Shown one piece after another: positions 7,526-16,644 of a stretch of DNA of 37,022 bases (positions within the stretch are counted from its first letter, which is position 1; each line of letters begins with the position of its first letter). Position numbers and translations under genes: made by a program. The notes under the pieces were generated by a model. It ran no database searches, had not been told where the DNA came from, and worked only from the letters and a program-made list of their open reading frames with translations. Location of the stretch: NCBI GenBank assembly GCA_003696955.1, contig RFGU01000217.1, positions 1 to 37,022 of the forward strand, in the 5' to 3' direction. Source of the DNA: Deltaproteobacteria bacterium (GTDB lineage Bacteria; Myxococcota_A; Polyangia; Nannocystales; Nannocystaceae).

Positions 7526-10500
7526 GGCAGCACCCCCCGGTCCACGAGGTGACGCACCAACTCGTGCCGCACGAACGGATCGAGCCCGAAGCCGCGATCG
7601 CGCCTACCGGCCACGAGTCCGGCCCGCACGAGCACGGCGAGCACGTCCGTACCGGATTCGGCGAAGCCGCGAATCCGCCCGATCTTGCCCGTGTCCAAGC
7701 GCTTGTGGAGCACCAACTCGGCCAAGGCCGCCTCCCACGACGGCGGCAGGTCGTCGAGGGCTCCGAGCCGATCCGAGGTCGGCGCACGAACGGAGAGCAT
7801 CTGCCCGTCCACGTCGGTGATCGCGGCGACCCACGCGTGCAGGGCCGCGCCCACGTTGCCGCGGCTGCGGCCGAAGATGGCCGAGAACAGGCGTACTCGG
7901 GCCAAGCTCGAAAGTTGCCCCTCCTCGCGCCCCTCGAGACGGAACCGACATCCGCTCGACCAGTGACGCAGCAGGATCGCACGCTCGATGGCCTCGACAC
8001 CGAGGGGCGTGCACTCGACGATCTCGAGGGCGCGATCCCGTAGCGCCACGACCCGATCCACCGTGTCGAGCGTGCGCCGATTGATCGAGGCCGCGATGAA
8101 CAGGTGATCCCCATGGCGGTCGACCAGCCGCGCGACCGTCTCGAGCACCGCCCAGCCGTCGGGGCCCCGGGTCCACCACGCCTCGAGATCGTCGAGGGCG
8201 ATCGTGCTGCCTGCGGGAAGGGACTCGAGGACGGCGTCCATCGGCCCCTGTCGTCCGGTGGCGCTTCGGATGGCGCTCTCGAACACCGCGACGGTACCCG
8301 CGCCCGAAAGGGGCGCCTGCACCCGGTAGACCTCGCCGTGCCGGTAACGGGCGTCGGCCAGCCGCGAAAGCAACGCCGTCTTTCCGGTACCCGGGTCCCC
8401 GGTCACGAGTAGCATCCCGGCGCGGCCACGAGTGAAGCGGTCCACCGCCCGCTGACAGCGCTCCTCGAGTTCGGGGCGGGCCACCCAGAAGCTCTCACCC
8501 GGTGGAGAGCCGGAAAGGAAGAGCTGGCGGTAGTGGAACGGCAGTGCCTCGAGGACCCCCGGTGCCGGACGCCATGGATCGGTGGCCGCCAGCACCTGCT
8601 GTACGACACCGGCCGACGAATCCCCTTCGAGGGCACGATCGAGGGCCGCGCGCGCCTCGGCGCTCCGCCGATACAAGGTCGCCACGCCCCGGTCGCGCAC
8701 CTCCGCCCACAACGCCTCGACGCGATCGCGCATCCGGCCCACGGCGCCACGCCGTCGATGGGATCGCATCGCAAGTTCGAGTGCGCGCCCGGCCCGCGTC
8801 AACTCGTAGGGGGAGGTGTGCTCGATGACCTGGCGCACACGCTCGAGCACCGTGCGGTCCACGTGATCCACCGCCTCGAGGATCGACGTGACCGCCTGCT
8901 CGATGCGCTCGGCTCCCCGCTCGATCACCGAAGCGAGTTGCGACCGGGCCTCCGGACGATCCTCGTCGGTGGCTTCGGCCAAGGTGGCAACGTGGAACGC
9001 CACCAACCGAGCCACGTCCTGGGCCACGTGCACGGCATCCTGCTCCCGTTGCGCCACCGCACGCAGCTCCGCCTCGAGCACCGCCAGCAGATCCGTCTGG
9101 CAGACGTACTCCACCAAACGCCGGACCGCGATCTCGACCGTCTCGAAAGACGCCGACTCTCCTTCGGCGAGCGCCTGGAGCACGGCGTCGGGCACGGTCT
9201 CGAAGACTTCCGGAAGATCGCGCACCAGGTCCTCGAGCTCGCGATGGAGTTCCTCGACGAACCACTTGGGATCGATGGGGCCGTGCTCGATGCTCGGGAG
9301 CTTGACCGCCGCGGGCTCGGACGTGCCTTCGAGGGCTTCGGCGAACTTGTCGAGCACCTCGCCGAGGCGCCGGCAGTCGTGCATGGGGCCCGACCGTACG
9401 CGCATCTGCATCGCCTCCCGCATGCGCAGGGCGGCCACCGCCATGCGATGATGGAAGTGGGACAGATCGATACCGAGGCGTGCCCGTCGGAAGACCGCGT
9501 GCTGGCCCTCGGCGTACGTGACGGGAACACGCTGCAACTCCGCCCGTACGCCTTCGCGCACCTTCGTCGCCTTCTCGACCTCCTCGACGGCCCGGCCCAC
9601 GTCGATGCGTTCGAGCAGCGCCGCATAGCCACCGAGCACCTCCGACGACCCGTCGACGAACATCTGCCGCAGCCGGTTCTGTTCCTCGACGAGGAGCGAG
9701 CGCAGGGTCCCGATACGCTCGAGCGCCACCTTCTTCTGGCGCGCCGAGAACTCCGCCGCCTCCTCCGGGCTACCGGCGCCCTCGAGCAGCAGTCCGAGAC
9801 TCGTGCGCGAAGCGTTCATCAACTTGCCCACGTCGAGGGCCAGTTGGAGATGCCCCGTCACGAATGCGCGCAAGATCCCTGCAGCGACGTCGGCCGCCAT
9901 CGCCGCGTGGAGGTAGCGGTCGTATCGCGCGACGGGCACCTTGAGCCCCGCCGTGCCGCCCCGCAGCCGCGCGACGATGCGCTTGCGCCGCTTGATGCGA
10001 CGCAGTTCTCCGTCGTCCCCGTCCGCGGCGGCGAAATCTGCCGCGGGGCGCCGGATCCGGACCACCCCCTCCGCATCGAACGTCCAGCGCTCCGCATCGA
10101 CGAACTCGTCGACGACGGCGGCAAGACGGGTGCGTGCGTCCTCGATCTCGCTGTCGAGGATGGCCGCGTCGAGTTCACGCATGTCGTGCAGGAAGGCGCT
10201 GTGCACCCGGTTGACCAGGCTCCGAAGACGGCGCAGGTTGGCCGTCTTCACGCCGCGCTCGAGCACCGCGAAGTTGCGTTCGAACGAGGCCTCGAGGCGG
10301 TCGATCCGTTCGCCCTCGCGCTCCTCGATGCGGCCGATACAGTCTGCGAACAGGCGCTGCCCGACGTCTTCGACGTGGGCGCGGCGGGCTTCGAAGAGAT
10401 GGGCGAGGCGTGGATGACCCGGCGCGGCGACGCGGTCGGAGAGCGCAAGGTCGACCGACGAGGACGCTGCGTCGCTCGGTGTCTCCGGCCGCCGGGCGAT

Positions 10501-12645
10501 GGTCGAAGCCCGCAGCAGCTCGCGAAACGAAGGGGCCGCACGCACGATGAGCACCGTGCCGAGTTCCTCCACCAGGGGGATCAGCCGGCGCAGGACGTCC
10601 GGATCGTCGGCCGGCAGCCCCGTGATGGTGAGGTCGGCGTCGGCCGACTCCTCGCGGACCCAATCGAGGTAGCCACGGGCCCGCAGGGAGTTGTCGATCA
10701 CGCGGACGATGCCATCGACCCGCAGATCCGAGAGAATCTCGCCGGCGGCGACGCGCAGGGGCTCCACGTCGGCCGTGTCGGACGCCACGAGCAGGACGCG
10801 AATCCGTGCCCCCGCCCAGGAGCGCTCGCTCGCCACGAAGCGCACCAAGGAAAGGCAGAGCGCAAGGTGCCCCGACGTCGGCTCCCACCACACGTCGATG
10901 CGCTCGCGATTGCCGAGCCCCACCGGCGCCGGGGCGTAGAGCAGGGCGTTTTCGTCGAGGGCGGCGAGTTCGTCGAGGAGACGGTGGAGCCGCTCGGGAT
11001 CGTCACGCAGGGCGTACCAGTCGACGAGCACGCTGTTGGGTTCCATGCCGGCGATGCCGTGGTACCGACACACCTCGAGCATGGTGGGGACGAGCCCACC
11101 GTCCGCGGGCGGGATCCTGCGGTGGAACATACCCACGAGGTTCGGATCCGTCTCGGCCCTGCGAACGTCGCCCGCGTCGGCCTTGCCGTCGAGATCGAAG
11201 TGGGTCGCCACGCCGCTGCCCGACACGAGCGTGCGCGTAAGCTCGAGCAGTGCGTTCCGATGGGGATCGTCGACGTCGGTGAAGACCAGGAGGTTCGGCC
11301 GCCAGTTGCGCTGTTGCCGACGTTCCCGCGTCAGCCGGAACAGGCCGGCGCGGACGATGGTGGCCCAAAGACCCTCCCAGGTGTCGCCCGACTCGAGGCG
11401 AAGCTGCTTGCGCTGTAGGTAGAAGAAAAGCCCCGCCATCACCGCCATGGCGCCGAGCATCGCGGCGAGATCGAGCTGGATCATCACCACGCCGGCCGTG
11501 AGGAAGCCGATGAGGCTGACGGTCTTGGGGATCTTGAACTCGGGGCGAAAGTCCGGGCTCGCCCAGCTTTCGATGAACGCGCTCAAGTTCAAGACCGCGT
11601 AGGTCGTCAGGAACACCATGGACACGATGCGCGCGATGGCATCGAGTTCGGCGATGAGGATCCCCGCCTCGCCGATGGCGAAGGCCACGATGAGCGCGTT
11701 GCGCGGCTCGTTGGTCGGCCCATATCCCTTGGCGAAGAACTTGGGCGTGACCTTGTCGACGGACAACGCCTGGAGGATCCGGGGCGCCCCCATGATGCTA
11801 CCGAGGGCCGACGACAGGGTCGCCCCCCAGATCCCGGCGACGACGAGTTCGGGCACCCGAGCCACGTCCACGAAGACGGTGGTGTTGGTCAAGAGCTGCT
11901 CGCGCGGGATCCGGTAGGCCGTAAACGCCGCCAACACGAAGTACACGATGGCTCCGACCGAGATCGCCGCCATGGTGCCCACGGGGATCGCGCGCTTGGG
12001 GTCCCGCAGGTCGCCCGACATGTTCACGCCCGCGGTAAAACCCGTCACCGCAGGGAAGAAGATCCCGAAGATCTCCCCGAGCGTCGGGCTCTCCGGCGCG
12101 GGCGCCATCGCGGGCTCGCGGGGCGCCTGCGAGGGATCGGCCAGGAAGATCGACACCAGGGACAGGGCGATCGCGGCCATGATGACGTACTGGGTCTTGA
12201 TCGCGAACGCCGTGCTGATCAGCGTGATGAGGGTCAGCACGATCACCGTGATCGTCCCCGCGACGCGGATGGCCTCGGGCCCCGTGGGAAGATCGAAGTA
12301 CGCCAGGAAGCTCTCGCAGAAGCCGATGACGTAGAGCGAAATCGAGAACGAGAGCCCGAGGAAGAGGGACAGCCCGAGGGCACCTCCGATGGGGAGCCCC
12401 AGACTCCGGGAGATGATGTAGTAGGGACCGCCCGCCCCCACGGATTTGTCCGTGGCGATGGACGAGACGGAAAGGCCGGTGCACACGCTGATGACGTGGG
12501 CGACCGCGATGATGCCGAGTGCCGCGTAGAGCCCGGCGTTGCCCACGACCCACGGTAGCCGCAGGTACATGATGACGCCGAGGATCGTCAGGATCGAGGG
12601 GGTGAAGACCCCGCCGAAGGTGCCGAATTTGTTGTCCTTGGCCAT
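7522..12645 (-). CDS. SLC12-type cation-chloride cotransporter fused to a long helical region and a P-loop (AAA/STAND-like) ATPase
   Basis: One uninterrupted frame of 1707 residues. Residues 1-412 form a multi-helix transporter of the SLC12/APC fold: KFGTFGGVFTPSILTILGV at the start, GGPYYIISRSLG (72-83) and PAVTGFTAGVNMSGDLRDP (198-216) closely follow the TM1, TM3 and TM6 motifs of Na-K-Cl and K-Cl cotransporters. Residues about 445-715 resemble the alternating alpha/beta cytoplasmic domain of SLC12 proteins. Residues about 716-1370 are charged and helical with no motif I recognise. Residues about 1371-1620 are a P-loop NTPase: Walker A GDPGTGKT (1416-1423), Walker B TIALDDLE (1481-1488), a sensor-1-like Asn at 1522 and a sensor-2-like RGNVGAAL near 1595. 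The last 75 residues look like a winged helix. The downstream MscS gene overlaps by 4 bp. The motifs are clear; the coupled function is inference. Confidence 0.9.
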   Translation of the reverse strand: MAKDNKFGTFGGVFTPSILTILGVIMYLRLPWVVGNAGLYAALGIIAVAHVISVCTGLSVSSIATDKSVGAGGPYYIISRSLGLPIGGALGLSLFLGLSFSISLYVIGFCESFLAYFDLPTGPEAIRVAGTITVIVLTLITLISTAFAIKTQYVIMAAIALSLVSIFLADPSQAPREPAMAPAPESPTLGEIFGIFFPAVTGFTAGVNMSGDLRDPKRAIPVGTMAAISVGAIVYFVLAAFTAYRIPREQLLTNTTVFVDVARVPELVVAGIWGATLSSALGSIMGAPRILQALSVDKVTPKFFAKGYGPTNEPRNALIVAFAIGEAGILIAELDAIARIVSMVFLTTYAVLNLSAFIESWASPDFRPEFKIPKTVSLIGFLTAGVVMIQLDLAAMLGAMAVMAGLFFYLQRKQLRLESGDTWEGLWATIVRAGLFRLTRERRQQRNWRPNLLVFTDVDDPHRNALLELTRTLVSGSGVATHFDLDGKADAGDVRRAETDPNLVGMFHRRIPPADGGLVPTMLEVCRYHGIAGMEPNSVLVDWYALRDDPERLHRLLDELAALDENALLYAPAPVGLGNRERIDVWWEPTSGHLALCLSLVRFVASERSWAGARIRVLLVASDTADVEPLRVAAGEILSDLRVDGIVRVIDNSLRARGYLDWVREESADADLTITGLPADDPDVLRRLIPLVEELGTVLIVRAAPSFRELLRASTIARRPETPSDAASSSVDLALSDRVAAPGHPRLAHLFEARRAHVEDVGQRLFADCIGRIEEREGERIDRLEASFERNFAVLERGVKTANLRRLRSLVNRVHSAFLHDMRELDAAILDSEIEDARTRLAAVVDEFVDAERWTFDAEGVVRIRRPAADFAAADGDDGELRRIKRRKRIVARLRGGTAGLKVPVARYDRYLHAAMAADVAAGILRAFVTGHLQLALDVGKLMNASRTSLGLLLEGAGSPEEAAEFSARQKKVALERIGTLRSLLVEEQNRLRQMFVDGSSEVLGGYAALLERIDVGRAVEEVEKATKVREGVRAELQRVPVTYAEGQHAVFRRARLGIDLSHFHHRMAVAALRMREAMQMRVRSGPMHDCRRLGEVLDKFAEALEGTSEPAAVKLPSIEHGPIDPKWFVEELHRELEDLVRDLPEVFETVPDAVLQALAEGESASFETVEIAVRRLVEYVCQTDLLAVLEAELRAVAQREQDAVHVAQDVARLVAFHVATLAEATDEDRPEARSQLASVIERGAERIEQAVTSILEAVDHVDRTVLERVRQVIEHTSPYELTRAGRALELAMRSHRRRGAVGRMRDRVEALWAEVRDRGVATLYRRSAEARAALDRALEGDSSAGVVQQVLAATDPWRPAPGVLEALPFHYRQLFLSGSPPGESFWVARPELEERCQRAVDRFTRGRAGMLLVTGDPGTGKTALLSRLADARYRHGEVYRVQAPLSGAGTVAVFESAIRSATGRQGPMDAVLESLPAGSTIALDDLEAWWTRGPDGWAVLETVARLVDRHGDHLFIAASINRRTLDTVDRVVALRDRALEIVECTPLGVEAIERAILLRHWSSGCRFRLEGREEGQLSSLARVRLFSAIFGRSRGNVGAALHAWVAAITDVDGQMLSVRAPTSDRLGALDDLPPSWEAALAELVLHKRLDTGKIGRIRGFAESGTDVLAVLVRAGLVAGRRDRGFGLDPFVRHELVRHLVDRGVLP

Positions 12646-12737
12646 GGAGGGCGGCGTCGGGCCGGCGCGTGGCGATCATGCCACGATTCCCGTCTACGTG
12701 GTGGTTCGACGTATCGACACCCCAGCGTCCCCGCAGG

Positions 12738-14393
12738 TCACGCCGACCTCGCATCCGACCCGCACGAACCGAACGTCTCCCCGACACCCGCATCCCTTTG
12801 CCGGATCCGACGCCCGAATCCGAAGACGATGCCGCACACCAAGCCGAAGAGGGCGAAGGACGTCTCGATCCACCGCCCCCACCGGGCATGGATCGTCGGC
12901 GGCAATGGCTCCGAGACGGGCACGTCCACCACCAGGACGTGGGGGTCGGGAGCGACGGCACGCCACGTCACCGGGGTGTGTTGGACGATACGGCCGGCAG
13001 GGTCGACGAGCCCGCTCGGTCCGGTCCCCACGACGCGCACCATGGGGCGTCGCTGCTCGACCGCCCGAAAGACCGCCAACCCTTCGTGCTGCCACGGGGC
13101 CGCCGTCGGCCCGAACCATGCGTCGTTGGTGAGATTCAAGAAGGCGTCGATGCCACGGGCCGCCACCGCGGTCGCGTGGTGCGGGAGGGTGTCCTCGTAG
13201 CAGATGAGGGGGCCGAGCCGCAGCGGCCCGGACGCCGTCTCGAATGCGAACACGACCGGCCCCTCCCCCGCCCGATAGTGGTGCACACCGGGCAGATGGG
13301 CTTCGGCCCAACCCGGATCGACGATGGGCACGCGCTCGCCGAACGGCAAGAGGTGAACCTTGGCGTAGCTTGCGATCACCCGTCCGTCGGCCGCGAGGGC
13401 GAAGGCCCGGTTCTCGGGCGTGGGGTCCCCGCGTCGGTACGTGGTGGAGGCGAGCACGAGGGGGCGGGCAGCGGCACCGAAGGGACTTCGGGGCCCCCAA
13501 CGGGGTGCGCGCCACGGCATCTCGATGGCCCAGGGATAGGAGGACTCGGGCCACACGACGATCTCCGCCCCCTGCGCGGCGGCAGCGTCGCCGGCCCGCC
13601 GCAACAACTCGATCTGGACAGCGCGGTCCTCGTGCCGCAGGGGGATCGACGGTTGCACGAGCCCGACCCGCACGATGCGTGCCGCCGCGAAGCGATCGTC
13701 CACCTCGGCCATGCGAACGTGCCCGTAGATCGCATTGGCCGCCACCCACGCGAAGAGGGCGATGCCCACCGCGACGCGGCCGCGGCGACGGTGCAGGGCA
13801 TGGATGCCCTCTGCGATCAGCGCCCCACACGTCACCTGCCACACGGTCACGGCGCTCACCCCGGCGAGATCGGCGAGCTGGATCCACGAAGGTGCGCCGG
13901 AAAGCCCGACGGCCGATCGGTAGCCGACGGCCGTCGGCACGAAGGCCTCCGCACCCGCCAGTACCGCCCCGGCCGCCAGCGCACGCAAGAGGGCCGGCGC
14001 CCGGTGCAGCCAGCCCCAGACCCACGTCGCCACCACGAAGGGCACCGCGACGTAGAGCGCGAACGCGAGGTGACCGGCGGCCGCGACGACCGGGCCGACC
14101 CCAGCGAAGCTTCGTAGCGTGCCGTACATCCACGAAGCGCCCAAAAGGCCCACGGCGAGCCCGACGACGAGCCCGACGACGAGCCGCGAGGGGAGCCCCG
14201 TCCGGCGCACCGCACAGGCCAGATGGACCGGTGCCCAGGCGAGCACGGCCAACAGGGGCGACGAACGTGGCGGAAAGCTGGCCACGAGTGCGAGGCCGCC
14301 GGCCAACCCCGCGGCGGCCGGCAGGTACCGTGGGCAGATGAACCGCTCGAACACGGGCGATGCAGGCTTGCACGGCCGGCCGACCCGGCTCAA
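12738..14393 (-). CDS. lnt: apolipoprotein N-acyltransferase
   Basis: Adds the third acyl chain to the N-terminal cysteine of lipoproteins in the inner membrane. In the 551-residue product, several membrane segments (about 22-225) precede a nitrilase-type domain. The catalytic triad is visible: E283 in WPESSYP, K345 in YAKVHLLPFGE and C398 in ICYED. The conserved NLTNDAWFG follows at 420-428, and a final hydrophobic segment lies near 505-525. It starts 9 nt after the SulP transporter stop, so the two are likely one transcript. The many lipoprotein genes in this window are its natural clients. Confidence 0.95.
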   Translation of the reverse strand: MSRVGRPCKPASPVFERFICPRYLPAAAGLAGGLALVASFPPRSSPLLAVLAWAPVHLACAVRRTGLPSRLVVGLVVGLAVGLLGASWMYGTLRSFAGVGPVVAAAGHLAFALYVAVPFVVATWVWGWLHRAPALLRALAAGAVLAGAEAFVPTAVGYRSAVGLSGAPSWIQLADLAGVSAVTVWQVTCGALIAEGIHALHRRRGRVAVGIALFAWVAANAIYGHVRMAEVDDRFAAARIVRVGLVQPSIPLRHEDRAVQIELLRRAGDAAAAQGAEIVVWPESSYPWAIEMPWRAPRWGPRSPFGAAARPLVLASTTYRRGDPTPENRAFALAADGRVIASYAKVHLLPFGERVPIVDPGWAEAHLPGVHHYRAGEGPVVFAFETASGPLRLGPLICYEDTLPHHATAVAARGIDAFLNLTNDAWFGPTAAPWQHEGLAVFRAVEQRRPMVRVVGTGPSGLVDPAGRIVQHTPVTWRAVAPDPHVLVVDVPVSEPLPPTIHARWGRWIETSFALFGLVCGIVFGFGRRIRQRDAGVGETFGSCGSDARSA

Positions 14394-14402
14394 GGGCCGG
14401 GA

Positions 14403-16058
14403 TCACCCACCCGATCCGGCCGGTTCGCCTTCGTTGCCTGCCTCGGCCCCGTGGTGGCCGAAGTGGTAGCGGCGCTCGAGGTACTCCCAATCGAACACGA
14501 TGCGCCCGCCCCGCGCCTTGTGCTGATCCGCCCAGTCGCGGAACAGTTCCAGGATCGCATGGTCGATGTGGTCGAGCCTGTCCACGTCCACGTGGATCTC
14601 CCGATCGTCGGGGATCGACTGCAGGGCGTCGGCGATGTCGGCGAGCCGTAGGAACGTCGCCGACCCGACGAGCCGAAGGACGGTGCGCTTGGACGCCGGA
14701 TCGTCCACGACCTCGATGTGCAGGCGGGCGAGTTGCAGCAGAAGCCGCCCCGCGGCCAGCACGAATCCCGTGATGACCCCGGTGAGCAGATCGGTCGCCA
14801 CGATGGTGCCGACGGTCACCAGGAACACGATCACCACCCCCCGGCCGTAGCGCCGCAGTTCCTTGACGACGGCGGGGTTCGCCAACCGGGCGCCGATGAA
14901 GACGAGCAGGGCCGCAAGGGCCGACACCGGGATGTGGGTGAGCAATTGGGAAAAGACGCCGACGAACACGAGCAGCCACAGGCCGTGGAGGATCGCCGAC
15001 CAACGGGTCTTCGCGCCGGCCTGCACGTTGGCCGAGCTGCGGACGATGACGCCCGTCATGGGGAGCGCACCGACGGCGCCGCAGATCAGGTTGCCGATGC
15101 CCTGGGCGAGCATCTCGCGGTTGTAGTCGGCCTTCTCGCCGCCGTGCATCCGATCGACGGCCGTCGTACACAACATCGTCTCGGCGCTGGCGACGGCCGC
15201 GATGACCACCCCGGACATGAAGAGCCCCCACCACTGGGACGACGCGGGCAACACGGGAACGTTGAGGGCCGCCGCCAGATCCGAGGGCACGTCGACGTAC
15301 TCGATCGGCAGGGCGAACACCTGGGCGATCACCGTGGTGCACACGATCCCGAAGAGCGGCGCGGGCAGGAACTTCCGCACCTTCGCGGGGCCGAATCGCT
15401 GCCACGACACGATGAGGACGATGGTCGCGATCCCGATGGCGGCGGCCTCGCGGTGGGGCAACGACTCCGAGGGCGCGACGGCCTTCGCCACGGCCTCCGG
15501 GAGCGCCAGCAGGTTGGCGAGACCGCCCTTGCGCGGCGCGTCGTCGATCATGACGTGCACCTGCGAGGCGAAGATGAGCACGCCGATGCCTGCGAGCATG
15601 CCGTGGATCACCGAGGGGGGCACCGCGCGGAAGTACCGTCCCGCCCCGAGCAGGCCGCCGACCAGTTGGATCGCACCGGCGATGGCGACCACCCACCCGA
15701 AGTACTCGAGACCGTGCTCGTCGATGGCCTCCACCACCAGCACCACGAGCCCGGCCGCCGGCCCGGAGACCTGCAGCGGCGCCCCCTGGAGGAACCCGAC
15801 GACCAGGCCCCCGACGATCCCCGTGACGATCCCGAGGGCCGGGGGCACGCCGCACGCCACGGCGATCCCCATGCAAAGGGGCAGGGCCACCAGGAAGACC
15901 ACCACCGAGGCCAGGTAGTCGCCCGGGTCCGGGCGGCCGAGTCTTCGCCGCACGGTCGACGGCTCGGCACCAGTGGCGGGAGGGACGCGTTCGGCGCGGA
16001 AGGTGTTGTCCGGCAGGCGTTCGGCGCCGGAGAGGTCATCTTGTCGAGTATTCGGCAT
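14403..16058 (-). CDS. SulP (SLC26) family anion transporter with STAS domain
   Basis: A 551-residue transporter for sulfate, bicarbonate or similar anions. From the ATG at 16058 (MPNTRQDD) there is a short hydrophilic N-terminus. Membrane helices run from about 48 to 440, with VPPALGIVTGIVGG and the SulP-type APLQVSGPAAG (93-103). AETMLCTTAVDRMHGG and the following NREMLAQGIGN are also typical. A C-terminal STAS domain (about 445-545) includes DVDRLDHIDHAILELF. Upstream in-frame codons would add 50 Arg-rich residues with no family support, so I use 16058. The ion carried is not determined; bacterial members of this type include bicarbonate carriers. lnt follows 9 nt downstream. Confidence 0.93.
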   Translation of the reverse strand: MPNTRQDDLSGAERLPDNTFRAERVPPATGAEPSTVRRRLGRPDPGDYLASVVVFLVALPLCMGIAVACGVPPALGIVTGIVGGLVVGFLQGAPLQVSGPAAGLVVLVVEAIDEHGLEYFGWVVAIAGAIQLVGGLLGAGRYFRAVPPSVIHGMLAGIGVLIFASQVHVMIDDAPRKGGLANLLALPEAVAKAVAPSESLPHREAAAIGIATIVLIVSWQRFGPAKVRKFLPAPLFGIVCTTVIAQVFALPIEYVDVPSDLAAALNVPVLPASSQWWGLFMSGVVIAAVASAETMLCTTAVDRMHGGEKADYNREMLAQGIGNLICGAVGALPMTGVIVRSSANVQAGAKTRWSAILHGLWLLVFVGVFSQLLTHIPVSALAALLVFIGARLANPAVVKELRRYGRGVVIVFLVTVGTIVATDLLTGVITGFVLAAGRLLLQLARLHIEVVDDPASKRTVLRLVGSATFLRLADIADALQSIPDDREIHVDVDRLDHIDHAILELFRDWADQHKARGGRIVFDWEYLERRYHFGHHGAEAGNEGEPAGSGG

Positions 16059-16250
16059 GGTCTTCGGTTCGTGCGGGGAAGGAGGTCGTTGGAACGACGT
16101 GGCGGTGCATCGTCGGAGTCGGCGCAGGTGGATCGCCGACTGCATCAGCGTACCGTCGAGCATCGGCGCGGCGCCGCCTTTGCCGGCTGGCCGCGGTCGT
16201 CGGCGCATGGGAGGGGCCGCTGGGCGGCGCCCCCGGCTTTCGGCCGGCGG

Positions 16251-16595
16251 TCAGGCGATGGGCGGACGAAACACGTCGACCTCCCAGCCATCGGCCGTCA
16301 CCACCTGGCGGTCCGTACCGAACGGCACGTTGCCCCGTCCGGACGACGCCACCGTCCGGGACGTCGTCGCTGTGCCGTCCCGTGGGTCGTCGTCGTCGAA
16401 ATCGTCGGTAGGATCTTCGATCGCCTTCCGCTCACCCGGCGTGCCGTCGTTCGAACGCTCCGCCGGCGCGTGCGCCGCTCGACACGTCGCAACGTGGCCA
16501 TCCGAAGCCGCGGTCGCGGCCGTCGTGGCGACGACGGCCCGTGCGAGCAGCATCACGATCCGGATCCAGAGGAGCATGGCGGGACTCGAGATCAT
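16251..16595 (-). CDS. small secreted or membrane-anchored protein, function unknown
   Basis: A 114-residue product with an N-terminal hydrophobic segment (MLLWIRIVMLLARAVVATTA), probably a signal peptide. A polar middle follows with an acidic DDFDDDD run, and the C-terminus (RQVVTADGWEVDVFRPPIA) looks structured. ATG codons at 16595 and 16577 are both possible. It lies 49 nt after the lysoplasmalogenase stop on the same strand. I recognise no family; codon use and the plausible signal support a real gene. Confidence 0.5.
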   Translation of the reverse strand: MISSPAMLLWIRIVMLLARAVVATTAATAASDGHVATCRAAHAPAERSNDGTPGERKAIEDPTDDFDDDDPRDGTATTSRTVASSGRGNVPFGTDRQVVTADGWEVDVFRPPIA

Positions 16596-16644
16596 AGGTC
16601 GGCTGCACACAACCGCAAGCTTCCCACGCGAAAGCCGGACCGGC

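Noticed and set aside
8533-11418. Plus-strand open frame of 961 codons antisense to the cotransporter-ATPase gene
   Set aside because: It is rich in Arg, Gly and His with no motif, and the opposite strand carries the clear SLC12 and P-loop motifs. Long antisense frames are expected in GC-rich DNA.
12694-15876. Minus-strand frame of 1060 codons across lnt and the SulP gene
   Set aside because: Arg/Gly-rich translation in a different frame from the two recognisable proteins; a shadow.
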